This document shows positions 32,497-43,253 of a DNA stretch of 64,000 nucleotides, in pieces. Source of the stretch: Paenibacillus sp. CC-CFT747 (GTDB lineage Bacteria; Bacillota; Bacilli; Paenibacillales; NBRC-103111); the NCBI GenBank assembly GCA_030323305.1, contig CP106741.1, positions 4,029,501-4,093,500 of the forward strand, read 5' to 3'. The notes beneath the pieces are model-generated. The model was not told where the DNA came from, searched no databases, and saw only the letters and a program-made list of their open reading frames with translations. How positions within the stretch are numbered: the first letter of the stretch is position 1; the number at the start of each line of letters is the position of its first letter. The translations under genes were made by a program, and so were the position numbers.

Positions 32497-33639
32497 ATGG
32501 CCAAAGGAACACGCTGGCCTTCGGAACGGAAATCGGCAATGGACCGGTTTACCGGCCTGGAGATAGTCCAGTTGACGGATTATAAAGCGCACAGCCATCA
32601 TTTGTATTTTACCGAAAGCGGCTGGTACGACGAGGAACGCCGGCTGCTGTTCGTATCGGACCGGGGCAACAGCACGAACCTGTACAGCCTCGAGGTGGAA
32701 AGCGGGGAAATCACGCAGCTCACCGAGTTTGAGAACAACGACCACTTGGACGCCTGCCTGCTCCCGGACGGAAGCGCCGCCATCGTCAAGCTCGGACGGA
32801 GGGTTCTCCGTCTCGACCTGGGGAGCTTGGCGGAGACGTACCTTTACGAAGCCCCCGAGGGGTACCACCTCGGCAACGTCAGTGCGGGAGCGGACGGGGA
32901 GACCGTCTGGACCTGCGTTCAGGAGGACTTGTCCCACCGCATCCGTCTCGATCTCGGGAACGGATATGTCGGGCACCGGGAGCTGATGGAGGCGGCGCCA
33001 CACAGCATGATCGTGCGCGTCGATGCCGCTTCGGGCGGTGCCGCTAAGGTTTATGAACAGAACAAGTTCATTACCCATATCAACGCCTCTCCCAAGCTGC
33101 CCTGGCTGATAACGTTCTGCCATGAAGGCCCTTGGCATTTGGTGGATCACCGGATATGGGGACTCGATGCGCGAACCGGAGAGGCCTGGAGGATCCGCGA
33201 GCGGCTGGAGCCCGGAGAGAAGGTGGGCCATGAGTTCTTCTTCCCGGACGGGGAGACGGTCGGTTACCACGGCTTCCGCGCCGATGGGACCAACTTCTTC
33301 GGAAGCATCCGGCACGACAATACGGGGATGGAGGAAACGGAATTCGGCTTCGACACGTGGCACGGGTATGCGGATGGGCTGGGACAGGCCATCGTGGACG
33401 GCAAAGGCGCCGTGAAGACGCTCAGCCTGTGGCGCAAGAACGACGACGGCGTCTACGAAGGGCCGCGCATGCTGTGCGAGCTCCGCTGCAGCTTTCATTC
33501 GCAGAAGGTGCATGCTCATCCGCGGTTTGATGCGTCCGGCGGGCGGGTGCTTTTTACAAGCGACAAGAATGGGTACGGCAACTTGTATCTCGTGAAGGTT
33601 CCGGAGGATTTCACTTCGCTGCCTCTCTTCACCCCTTAA
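32497..33639 (+). CDS. ogl: PL22 family oligogalacturonate lyase
   Basis: This intact 380-aa protein matches the seven-bladed beta-propeller oligogalacturonate lyases of PL22. Signatures are HSHHLYFTE, FVSDRGNSTNLYSLE, LITFCHEGPWHLVDHRIWG with the catalytic-region His, VGYHGF, and SQKVHAHPRF, whose Gln and two His are the known Mn ligands of the family. It cleaves unsaturated digalacturonate to 5-keto-4-deoxyuronate in the cytoplasm. The start is ATG 32497 after AAGGAGCG. It links pectate lyase products taken up by the importer to the ketodeoxyuronate pathway; downstream kdu/kdg genes are not in the window. Confidence 0.92.
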   Translation: MAKGTRWPSERKSAMDRFTGLEIVQLTDYKAHSHHLYFTESGWYDEERRLLFVSDRGNSTNLYSLEVESGEITQLTEFENNDHLDACLLPDGSAAIVKLGRRVLRLDLGSLAETYLYEAPEGYHLGNVSAGADGETVWTCVQEDLSHRIRLDLGNGYVGHRELMEAAPHSMIVRVDAASGGAAKVYEQNKFITHINASPKLPWLITFCHEGPWHLVDHRIWGLDARTGEAWRIRERLEPGEKVGHEFFFPDGETVGYHGFRADGTNFFGSIRHDNTGMEETEFGFDTWHGYADGLGQAIVDGKGAVKTLSLWRKNDDGVYEGPRMLCELRCSFHSQKVHAHPRFDASGGRVLFTSDKNGYGNLYLVKVPEDFTSLPLFTP

Positions 33640-33667
33640 TCCATCAATTCGAAAGGAGCATCAAACC

Positions 33668-34820
33668 ATGGAATCGGCGAAGCAGCTGACCGCTCAAGCC
33701 CCCTGTCCGTCAAGGTAGGGGAAACCATCCTGGCCGCCGGCCCGGACGGCTACCATCCGAAGATAGCGAACCAGTGGGGATACGTGGCGGGCATGGCCCT
33801 GACGGCGTTGGGCCGGCTGGGGGATTGGACGGGAGAGACCAGGTACACGGAATTCCTCAAGCGGCATATGGATGTGTTCATTCAAGAGGACGGCGCGATA
33901 TCAGGCTATACGCTGGAGGATTATAACCTCGACCATATCAACAAAGGCAAAAACCTGTTCCGCCTCTGGCGCGAAAACGGAGAGGAGAAATACGGGAAGG
34001 CGGCCCGGCACTTGATCACCCAGCTGACGGGACAGCCCCGTACCGAGGAGGGCGGTTACTGGCACAAGAAGATATACCCGTTCCAGATGTGGCTCGACGG
34101 GTTGTACATGTCTTCGCCTTTTATGGCGGAATACGCCCTCACGTTCCAGGAGGACAGATGGTTCGATGAGGCGGCTCATCAGCTTCTGTTGGTGGAACGC
34201 CGGACCCGCAACCCGCAGACGGGCCTGCTTCATCATGCGTGGGACGAAAGCCGGGAGCAGCGCTGGTGCGAGGGGAGACCGGCCGTTCGAGGCATGTATG
34301 GGGACGGGCGATGGGCTGGTATGCGATGGCGCTTGTGGATGCGCTGGAGCATTTTCCTTCCGATCACCCGAAGCGGGGGCAGCTCATGGGCATTTTCGAG
34401 CGTATGGCTAATGCGATGGTCCGCGTTCAGGATCAGGAGAGCGGCGTCTGGTATCAGGTGATGGACCAGAACGGACGGGAAGGGAATTACCTGGAAGCCT
34501 CCGGCTCCTGCATGATGACCTATGCGCTCGCCAAGGGCATCCGTCTACGCTATTTGGCGGAAATCGGAGAAAGTGTCGTTCACCGGGCTTACGAAGGCAT
34601 CCTTAAGCATTTCGTGACGGAGGATGAGCAGGGCGTTCACCTGCATGGAATTTGCCACGGGGCGGGCCTCGGAGGACGTAAATACCGGGACGGTTCCTAT
34701 GAGTATTACTTGAGCGAAGCGGTGGTCAGCGACGTGCTGATGGGAGTGGCTCCTCTCCTCCTGGCCAGCATCGAGATGGAGAGGCTTGAAGAAGCACGGG
34801 AGAAAATTAAGAGCACTTGA
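33668..34820 (+). CDS. GH105 unsaturated rhamnogalacturonyl hydrolase, YteR-like (two frameshifts)
   Basis: This is a YteR-type enzyme of about 384 aa, which removes unsaturated galacturonic acid from rhamnogalacturonan disaccharides. The alpha/alpha barrel holds LDHINKGKNLF, QMWLDGLYMSSPFMAEY with the catalytic Asp, HHAWDES, WGRAMGWYAMALVDAL, and EASGSCMMTYALAKG. Shifts are at CCCCC 33699-33703, without which the protein would stop after 15 residues, and GGGG 34272-34275. The start is ATG 33668 behind AAAGGAG. No signal peptide is present. It follows PL22 closely and precedes a second GH95 enzyme; the group forms one cytoplasmic processing set. Confidence 0.88.
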
Positions 34821-34834
34821 AGGAGACCACCGCT

Positions 34835-37319
34835 ATGAAACCGCACAGAGAAGGACGTTGGGAGGACAAGGTGACCTTGAGGTATCCCGCCTCCTGGTGG
34901 CGGAACCTGTGGCGGGAGGCCCTGCCCGCCGGCAACGGCGTCCTCGGAGCCTCCGTTTTCGGCGGGGTGCAGGACGAGACGGTGCTGCTGAACCATGCCG
35001 CCCTGTGGCATTGGGGACAGCGGGACGAGCTGCCGGACGTCAGCTTTACGCTGAAGGAGACCCGCCGGCTGATGGACGAGAAGCGGTACCTCGAAGCCAG
35101 TTGGCAGCTTGCCGATGCGCTGAAGGAGAGAGGCTACGGGACGAAGCTCGCCTCCCGGTTTCCGCTTGCCGCCATCCGGCTGACCATGCCGGGCGAGCAG
35201 GCCTTCCGAAGCTACCGGCGGGAGCTCGATATGGACAGCGGGCAGATTACCGTGGCCTGGAAGGACGGAGAGCGCCTGTATTCGCGCTTGCTCTTCGTTT
35301 CCCGGGCTGACGACTGCCTCGTCTACCGCATCGGCGAAGCCGGAGGAAGGAGTCTCCGGCGAAATCGGCCTGGAGCTTCATCCGAGCGACCGCTGGGCGG
35401 ATACTCCGGAATACCGGGAGCTGGAGAGCACGGTCGAGACCGGGGCGGAAGGCCCCTACGCCTGGTATGCGGCGGCCAACGACGACGGCACCGATTTCGG
35501 TGCGGTTATGCTTCTTATACCGGAAGGCGGCTCCTGCACGCCCGCCGGCGGCCGGCTCCGCTTCCAAAGAGCGGACCGGGTGCTCGTGCTCGTGAAAGTT
35601 TTTGCCGGCGGGAGCCGGGAGGCGGATTGGAAAAGGCTGAAGGAAGAACTCGCCGGCCTGATTCGGCCGACAGGGTCCGCAGAGCGGGGAGAAGCCCTTC
35701 AAGAGGAAAGGGCTCCCGGACACCTCTCTTCCCTCTATGATCGCCTGCTGGAACGTCACACGGCGCAGCACCGGCCGCTTTACCGGTCGGCCTCGCTCGA
35801 GCTCGGAGGGGAAGAGCAGGAGCGGACCAGTGAGCAGTGGCTGGCCGACGCTTACGAGGGGGAAGCCCCTCCCGCCTTAATCCGCAAGCTGTGGGCTTAC
35901 GGCCGGTATTTGTTCCTGAGCGGAACCTCCACGGCGGAGGAGGCCGGACCCTTCGGGCTTTACGGCTTGTGGGGCGGGGATTACCGGCTGGTCTGGAGCC
36001 ATCATATGGCCAACGAGAACATCCAGATGATGTATTGGCACGCCCACCAAGGCGGTCTGAGTGAGCTGGTTCTTCCTCTCTTCCGCTATTACGAATCGCT
36101 GATGGATGATTTCCGCGGAAATGCCCGGAAGCTGTACGGCTGCAGGGGCATCTACATTCCCGCCGGAACGACGGCGGGCGTCGGGGTGCCGAACCAGATT
36201 GTCCCCGTTATTCTCAACTGGACGGGGGCCGCGGGCTGGCTGGTCCGGCATTACGAGGAATACGCCCGCTTTACGGAGGAAGAAGGCTTTCGGGAGGAAA
36301 GGGCTTTTCCGTTCATGCAGGAGGTGCTCGCCTTCTATAAAGATTTCCTGGTGCAGGAGGAGAACGGGCTGTACAAGCTGTATCCTTCCGTCTCCCCGGA
36401 AAATACGCCGCTGAATCATATGCCCGCAGACGGAAAGCCGCTCGCGCATCCCATGCCTACGACGATCAACGCCACAATGGATGTGGCGATCGTGAAGGAG
36501 CTTCTCCGCAATCTCATCCGGGCGGGGAAGGCCTCGGGCTATAGGGAGGAGGAGCTGGCCGAGTGGAGGGCGATGCTGGAACGGCTTCCGGCTTACCGGA
36601 TCAATGAAGAAGGGGCCGCCGCCGAATGGATCCATCCGGATTTTGAAGACCGGTATGCCCACCGCCATCTGTCCCACCTGTATCCCGTCTTTCCGGGAGA
36701 CGAAATCTCCCGGGAAAGCGATCCCGAAGCGTTCCAGGCTTTTGCCAAGGCGGTGGACAAGCGGGATCTCGGGGCGCAGACCGGCTGGTCGCTTGCCCAC
36801 ATGGCCGCTATTTATGCCCGGCTGGGCGACGGGGACCGCTCCCTGGAATGCTTGGACGTGCTCGCCCGGACATGCCTGCTTCCGAACCTGTTCACCCTGC
36901 ACAACGACTGGCGGGGAATGGGCGCTTCGCTCCCTATGCCCACTGCGCCGGTTCAGCTGGACGCGAGCCTGGGCTGGGTAAACGCCGTTCAGGAGATGCT
37001 TCTGCAGGTTCAGCCGGGCATGATCAAGCTGCTTCCCGCCCTTCCCACAAGATTGGCCAAGGGAAAGCTGGCCGACTGGCGCTTTTATACCGGCCGGCTC
37101 AGCCTGGAGTGGGACACCGCAGCCGGTATTTTCCTGGCCGAGCTGAGCGCCGATCGGGACACGGAAACGACGGTCAAGCTTCCCGGCGGGTTTCCTTCGT
37201 TCACGTGGGGCGGGGAAGGGATAGAGCCCTCCCCGCTTGGCGGGTCCTTTTATGTCGTTAGAATGAAACGGGGAGAGAAGGTGCAGGTTCAAGCCTGCAG
37301 TGGGTCCTTCCCTACCTGA
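34835..37319 (+). CDS. GH95-type glycoside hydrolase (two missing bases)
   Basis: This second GH95-like enzyme is about 828 aa, and is divergent from the first. The N-terminus has WREALPAGNGVLGASVFGG and NHAALWHWG in place of NEDTLWSG. The barrel contains GLYGLWGGDYRLVWSHHMAN where GH95 has NLQGIWN, then SVSPENTP, HRHLSHLYPVFPGDE and APVQLDASLGWVNAVQEM, where GH95 usually has QIDGNFG. Two bases are missing near 35345-35352, one each in two G-containing spots, giving VSGEIGLELHPSDRW. The changed loop motifs imply a specificity other than plain alpha-1,2-fucose. The start is ATG 34835 after AAGGAG, overlapping the GH105 stop region. A strong terminator ends the operon. Confidence 0.75.
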
Positions 37320-37330
37320 AGGTTATCCGA

Positions 37331-37358
37331 AGAGGCTGCCGCCCGGCAGCCTCTTTTG
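37331..37358 (+). terminator. Rho-independent terminator after the GH95-type gene
   Basis: AGAGGCTGCC pairs perfectly with GGCAGCCTCT over the loop GCCC, followed by a short T run. Confidence 0.85.
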
Positions 37359-37548
37359 AAGTGTAAGTTGGGACATGGATTTCTCCAGGCCCATTTTGAC
37401 GTGTAAGCTTAAGTTGGTTCCTCCTGGCCTGTAGGATGGAGCTAGAAATAATTTTCTTTTCTTCCAAAAAAGGATAGCAAGCAGCGGTTGGCCAAGCTAT
37501 AATTAGATACAGGAATGGTACAGCTATCTATTTTGAGGAGGAGATGGG

Positions 37549-40500
37549 TTGAAGAAGGCAAGAGGGAGCAAAAGGTTCGTCCAGGCCGTAGCAGTGGCAC
37601 TAATCGTTATGTTATTAGGGAGCTTGGCGGTGAGCGGCATGCCGTCCGCTTCAGCCGAAGACACATCGGGTCAGACAGAAACGAACAATTTCTTTCAAAC
37701 CATGCTGTTCAACGATCTTAAGGTAGCCGAAAACTCAACCGCTTACAAATTTTTTCCTTCTAACAACACGGTGCAATTGGAAGCCAATGAACCCGGACAT
37801 TTTATCGCTTTTGAATTCCCGGTCGACCAAGAGGGCGTCTACGATCTTCACATCCTGCCTTGGAGAGCGGCCTCCTATGCGAAATATAAGGTAAGCATCG
37901 ACGGCCAGCTGGCGAAAGAGGTGGATTTCTACGGAACTTCCAAGGAAATGGAATACCTCACCGCCATGAAGCTGGAGAAAGGGACCCATATCATCAAGTT
38001 CGAATACAGCGGGAAATCTCCCGGCTCCACGAACTATAAAATGGGGGTAACCGACTTATACCTCGTCAGTCATCATTCCCTCCCTTTCAAAGATCTGAAA
38101 GAAACAGGACGTTCGGCAGGGCTTGAGACGGCTGTCCAAGGGGACGGAGTGCTTGTTCGAAGCACGGAGCCGGGCCAGTTTATCGAGTTCGAGCTTCCGG
38201 TAAGCTCCCCCGTCTGTATAGCATCCGCCTGGAAGGCATCCCCTCACCAAGCGGAGGGCAGGTGAATGTGCAGCTGGACGGGCAATCGGCCGGTACCATG
38301 GATTATTATGGGGCAGGGGACAAGACGCTAGCCGCTCTTACCGTTTCCCGGCCGCTCGAAGCCGGTCTTCACAAGCTTAGGCTGGAAGTGAACGGGAAGA
38401 GCGCGGATTCGAAAGGCTATGAATTCCGCCCGGAGCACCTTACCCTGATCTTGGGCAGGCTGGATGCGGAGAAGTCACGCCGCGCCCTTGAATCGAAGAT
38501 AGCCGATCTCAAGAACCTCCTTCAAACGGCAAAAGGCCAAATTCCGGGAGGCTCGGCTCCTGAAGATCAGTCCCTGCGGGCGCAGGCAGAAGGGCTGGAT
38601 GCCAGTCTGGGCACCCTCACAGCCAAAAGCCTGGTGCCGGACCTCACTCAAACGGCGGTTTCCGCCCTGCTTAGTGAGGCCGAGAAGCAGACTTATCCCA
38701 TCAAACGTCTGGTGAACTTCGCCGATGCCCGCGCCGCCCGTCCGGCTGCCAAGCTGGGCCTGTTAACCGCGGACTCCATGTCCCTGGTCTATCCGCGGGA
38801 ACTGCCCTGCCAGTGCTCGGCCGCCGAGCCCGGGATTTCCATGGCTAAGGGCGAGTATGAAAACCTGCAGCCTGTCGTGATGGCTTACGGAGCGGCCTTG
38901 AAGGGCGTAAACGCCCGGGTGACCAGCATCGTGGGGCCCGACGGAAAGGAAGCTTTGGGCTCCTTGATGAAGGCGTCGATTGCTCCCTCGGATCGGTGAA
39001 CATCAAAAAGTCCCGTCATTACACACTGCCTGCTACGGAAGACCGGCCGGTCGCCTATGAGGGATGGATTCCCGATCCGATCCGTTCCGATCTCAGCAGC
39101 GTCGATGTTCCGGCAGGAGATATGCAGCCCTTCTGGCTGGAGCTTTACGCGGATGGAAAGGCAACGCCGGGAAGCTACCGGGTGAAGGTCGTCCTATCCG
39201 CCGAAGGCGGGATTACTGAACAAATGGAGGTTCGTGCGGAGGTTTGGCCGTTCGCCCTTCCGGACCGCCCGGAGCTGCCCACTTCCATTACCATGAATGC
39301 GGAAATTTTAAATATGGTCTACTCCCTTGCCGGGAAAGAGGAATTCGACCAAATGCATCAGAAGTACATCGATTTCCTGGAAACCTTCAAAATTGAACCG
39401 GACCTTATCTACCGCAAGGCTCCTCCGACTGTGGAAGAGCTGCTGAAAATTAAGGACAAATGGGGACTTCGCCAGTTTGCGGCCTATTACCTGTACGTCG
39501 GCTGGCTGAACCTGGACCTGAAGAAGCGGGAAACATGGCAGCCTGAAATTGACCGGGTTCTTCAAGAGCTGGGGGCGGCTATGGAGCAGTATGAAAAAGC
39601 CGGACTGGCCGACCAGGCTTATCTGTACGGGTTTGATGAGGCCAGTGCCGATCAGCTCCCCTTGGCCAAGGAAATGTTTACCCAGATCAAGCAGAAGTTT
39701 CCGAATCTTCCCATCATGACGACTTACCTGGATAAATCCCTTGGCGTAACGTCCGGGTTGGCCGGTCTTGTGGACATTTGGGTTCCCGGCGTGCAGGCCT
39801 TCGACCCGGCCGCCCGTGATCAGGCGCAAGCCCGGGGGATCTGGTGTACTGGTACTCCGCCATCGGGGTCAAGTATCCGCTCCCCAACTGGTTCAACGGA
39901 TATGCGCCGAGCGATACGCGTGTCCTCATGGGACCGCTGTCCCATAAGATGAAGGTGGATGGCTTCCTGTATTACAACATCACCCGGTGGCTCAATCGCG
40001 GCCCGATGAACGACAGCATCCTAAGCACCTGGGATCCGCGTACGATCAGCGACGCGAACGGGGACGGCTCCTTGTTCTATCCGGGCCAAGACGGTCCGCT
40101 GGCTTCGCAGCGGATTCAGAATTTCCGGGATGGCATGGAGGATTACAACCTGCTTAACATGCTGCGCCGTTCCATCGAATCGGCGGCCGGCAAGGGGAAA
40201 GCCTCCTGGCGGAAGCCCGCACGCTGTTGAAGGCGGATGCCGTAGCGGCAGACGAGAGAACGTTTACCGATAATCCCGTGCTCTACCGGCAGTGGCGGGA
40301 AGAAGTCGCCCGCATGATCGTCAAGTTGGATTCGCAGGCTCCCGTATGGCCGGAAGGAAGCAAGCTGACCGTGGGGAATGCGACGTACTCCACCATGGAC
40401 CTGCAATGGCCCGCGGCCACCGACAACCTTGGAGTGGAAGCCTACCGGATCTCCATCAATGGAACCGAGCTTCCGGAAGTCATTCGGGAGAAGGGAAGCG

Positions 40501-40889
40501 AGACTTACACGTACACGGTGACGGGGCTGGAGGACAGCGGCTCCTATGACTTCTCCATTCGGGCGGTCGACTTTGCCGGAAACGTGAGCGAGCCGCTATC
40601 CGGATCCGGAACGACTCCGACGAATGCCGCCTTGGTGCAGGCCCGCCTGGAGGGCTACATCGCTTCCGGTGCCGTCCGGCAGCCGTTGGCCAGCCAGCTG
40701 ACCAATCAGCTTCAGCAAGCGGCCCGTCATCAGGAGCAGGGAAGAATAGACCAAGCTCTTCATAGCCTGGATGTGTTCCTGGAGCATATGAACAACGAGC
40801 CTCATGCCGATAAAATTACTGCTCCGGCCAAGGACAGGCTGACTGCCAGCATCGGAACCTTGAAGCGCCAGTGGCAGGAAGCCAAGTAA
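37549..40889 (+). CDS. Secreted GH123/DUF4091-like multidomain protein (four frameshifts)
   Basis: The restored protein is about 1114 aa. A Sec signal peptide ends at GMPSASA near residue 35. Two carbohydrate-binding-like beta modules follow (QLEANEPGHFIAFEFPV and a similar LVRSTEPGQFIEFELPV about 130 residues later), a helical linker, a barrel domain with YLYGFDEAS, where the DE pair matches the catalytic Asp-Glu of GH123, then the DUF4091 part (YWYSAIGVKYPLPNW, DGFLYYNITRW), a fibronectin III domain and a helical tail. Shifts are at C 38207-38211, C 38984-38986, G 39834-39838 and CC 40205-40206. The start is TTG 37549, seven bases after AGGAGG. It probably removes terminal sugars from pectic side chains outside the cell; substrate unknown. 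Confidence 0.75.
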
Positions 40890-41039
40890 GGAAGGCCTAA
40901 CCTTCGTAATCTTACAGAATCCCGACTGCCGGTTTCCGACCAAGGTTGAACCAAACCCGTAGGGGAACGGCAAGACGGGATTCAGAGGAAGGGCCAGCCA
41001 TCCAAGCGATGCTCAAGAATTGTCATAACGATACAAAAG

Positions 41040-41068
41040 AAGACTGTCGGAGTCCGACAGTCTTTTTT
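41040..41068. terminator. Strong hairpin between convergent genes
   Basis: AGACTGTCGGA and TCCGACAGTCT form a perfect inverted repeat with one central base, so the real loop uses the inner pairs. Seven T follow on the plus strand. It ends the DUF4091 gene and may also serve the convergent oxidoreductase. Confidence 0.85.
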
Positions 41069-41094
41069 TGCACGCTCCCGATGCCTTATTCCAT

Positions 41095-42240
41095 TTACGT
41101 CCCCGAAACCGTGATGTTGTTCTTCTCGAACCCATACACCGAGTTCTTTTTCTCATAGAACCGTGTGGCATGGGCCAGGATCCCTTCCCTCGTATAGAAC
41201 GGATCCTCTTTCCTCAGAGGCAGGGTAACCTTCTCGCCCGTGCTGGCCGACTTGTAGATGGCCGTAATCAGCTCGAGTGTCCGACGGCCGCTTTCCCCGT
41301 CAATGAAGACGTCCGCCTTCGTCTCGATGGCACGAAGCAGGTTGTCGATCTGCCCCACATGGCCTTCGTGGGCCAAGGGAGGAAGGGCGTCATAGGCTTC
41401 CTGAAGCTTCTTTTCGAGCTCGGGATGAGGAGAGGGAAAGCCGTTCGGGTTGGACAGGGAAGCCTTTACCCGCCACGGAGCAGATATGCGCGCAGCCGTT
41501 CCTTGAAATACAATCTGCTGCTCCTCGCCGTGATGGACGACCGAACTGGTAATCTGGCCGAGGGAGCCGTCCCCGTATCGCAGCATGGCGATGGAGAGGT
41601 CCTCCACCTCCGCATTGTCATGCGCGGTATTGCCCATAATGGCCTGTACCTCGACCGGCAGGCCGAGCATCCATTGGAGAGCGTCGATATGATGCACCGC
41701 ATGATTAATCGTGCAGCCTCCGCTTTCCTTCTCCCAGGTCCCGCGCCACCACAGATCGTAATAGGAATACCCCCGCCACCAGAAGGAGTCCACCTGCGCG
41801 TGCAGGATTCGTCCGGCCAGTCCCGAGTCTACCATCTGTTTCAGCTTCATCAGGGGGTTCGTATACCGGTTCTGGGCTACGACCGAGCACAGCTTGTTCT
41901 CCTGTGCCGCCACTTCGAGAAGCTCATCGCACTCCTGAAGAGTGGCGGCCATCGGCTTCTCGATCAGAACATGGGCGCCGAAGCGCATGAAATCTTTGGC
42001 CAAGGGAGCATGGGTAAAAGGAGGCGTGCAGATCGAAGCCAGGTCGATTCCCTCATTCGCCAGCTCCCTGTAATCGGTCACGGCTTTGGCCTTCAGTCCG
42101 TATCGTTCGACCAGCTCCTGGGCCTTGCCCGGCATGATGTCGGCAACCCCGACAATGGTACATCTCTCCGGAAAGGCCAGATAAGCGTTGATATGGGCGG
42201 CTGTAATAGCCCCTGCGCCAATAATAGCTACTCTAATCAT
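41095..42240 (-). CDS. Gfo/Idh/MocA family oxidoreductase
   Basis: This intact 381-aa oxidoreductase begins MIRVAIIGAGAITAAHINAY, the dinucleotide-binding motif. EKPMAAT supplies the conserved Lys, and GGCTINHAVHHIDALQWMLG carries the substrate-domain His pair. It is read from the minus strand with GGATGACC upstream and is divergent from an AraC regulator, which probably controls it. Its neighbours suggest a pectin-derived sugar or sugar acid as substrate, but the family is too broad for a firm statement. Confidence 0.9.
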   Translation of the reverse strand: MIRVAIIGAGAITAAHINAYLAFPERCTIVGVADIMPGKAQELVERYGLKAKAVTDYRELANEGIDLASICTPPFTHAPLAKDFMRFGAHVLIEKPMAATLQECDELLEVAAQENKLCSVVAQNRYTNPLMKLKQMVDSGLAGRILHAQVDSFWWRGYSYYDLWWRGTWEKESGGCTINHAVHHIDALQWMLGLPVEVQAIMGNTAHDNAEVEDLSIAMLRYGDGSLGQITSSVVHHGEEQQIVFQGTAARISAPWRVKASLSNPNGFPSPHPELEKKLQEAYDALPPLAHEGHVGQIDNLLRAIETKADVFIDGESGRRTLELITAIYKSASTGEKVTLPLRKEDPFYTREGILAHATRFYEKKNSVYGFEKNNITVSGT

Positions 42241-42307
42241 GGGAAGGTCATCCTTTCGTTTGCTTTCTTCATCCTAAACGAAGGCCGGTTCGATTTATGA
42301 AGAAATC

Positions 42308-42338
42308 TTGCGAAAAAATGTTCCCATCTTGCTATAAT
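42308..42338 (+). promoter_or_regulatory. Candidate promoter for the AraC gene
   Basis: TTGCGA at 42308-42313 and TATAAT at 42333-42338 have a long 19-base spacer. The first ATG (42337) overlaps the -10, which supports ATG 42367 as the true start. Confidence 0.4.
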
Positions 42339-42366
42339 GAACAAAAAGGGACGAGGGGAGGCTAAC

Positions 42367-43218
42367 ATGAAAACCATAGGGAGCGGTCCGTTGGAATTCG
42401 AATACCGCCGCACTTCGCGTCATGAGTTCAAGGAGGTGTTTCACTCCCATCGGGAGGCAGAGTTTACCTATGTGCATGAAGGCACCGGCCAGCTTATTCT
42501 GGAAGGAAAAACATACGAGATCCAGGCGGATACGCTGCTCGTCTTCCGGCCCTTTCAGCTGCACCGGATTCAGGTGGACGTGGGGCCGGACCGGCCCTTT
42601 ATCCGGACTCCGGTCATTTTTGCTCCCGGCCTGCTGAAGCCTTACCTCGCCGTCTTTCCCCTGCTGAAGACCGCGTTTCAGAAAATAACCGAGACGGGCT
42701 ACCGGAGTGACCCCGTTTACCGATTAAAGCCGGGGAATCCTCTCCCGGAGCTCCTCTCCCGTTTTTCACAATCCGGGGAGCCTTCCTCCGGTGAAATGAA
42801 CGAAAGCTACATTCTCTTTCTGTTGAATTTCCTGAAGGAAGTGACCCGAATGCCGGGGATTCCGAGCCCCGAGATCCGGATCCATTCGGACCACCATGAC
42901 CGTGCGGAGGAAGCGATGAAATGGGTGGAGGCTCACCACCAGGAGCCGGTCCGGCTGGAGAGGATGGCCAAGGCGCTGCACATGTCGCCCTACCACCTCT
43001 CCCATTTCTTCAAGAGGGCGACGGGCACGACGGTCATGGCCTATCTGCAGGCCACCCGGATCAAGCATGCGTGTATGCTGCTGATGCAGACGGCACTTTC
43101 CATTCCGGAGATCGGGGCCCGGGTCGGCCTGCCCAACTCGTCCCACTTCTGCAAGGTGTTCAAGAACGAAATGAGCATCAGCCCCCATCAATACCGGTTG
43201 AAATTTCAGAATCGATAG
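42367..43218 (+). CDS. AraC family transcriptional regulator
   Basis: This intact 283-aa regulator has an N-terminal cupin sugar-sensing domain (HSHREAEFTYVHEGTGQL, then FRPFQLHRIQV) and a C-terminal double HTH (MAKALHMSPYHLSHFFKR, IPEIGARVGLPNSSHFCK, SPHQYRL). ATG 42367 follows GGGGAGG and is preferred over ATG 42337, which lies in a -10-like hexamer. It is divergent from a Gfo/Idh oxidoreductase and is followed 35 bases later by pectin methylesterase; both are probable targets. Confidence 0.9.
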   Translation: MKTIGSGPLEFEYRRTSRHEFKEVFHSHREAEFTYVHEGTGQLILEGKTYEIQADTLLVFRPFQLHRIQVDVGPDRPFIRTPVIFAPGLLKPYLAVFPLLKTAFQKITETGYRSDPVYRLKPGNPLPELLSRFSQSGEPSSGEMNESYILFLLNFLKEVTRMPGIPSPEIRIHSDHHDRAEEAMKWVEAHHQEPVRLERMAKALHMSPYHLSHFFKRATGTTVMAYLQATRIKHACMLLMQTALSIPEIGARVGLPNSSHFCKVFKNEMSISPHQYRLKFQNR

Positions 43219-43253
43219 CCCCCTAGCCAATGCGGGGAGAAAGGCGGTTCCTT

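Noticed and set aside
35877..37292. A 471-aa minus-strand open frame
   Set aside because: It is antisense to the second GH95-type gene, whose protein motifs are clear on the plus strand.
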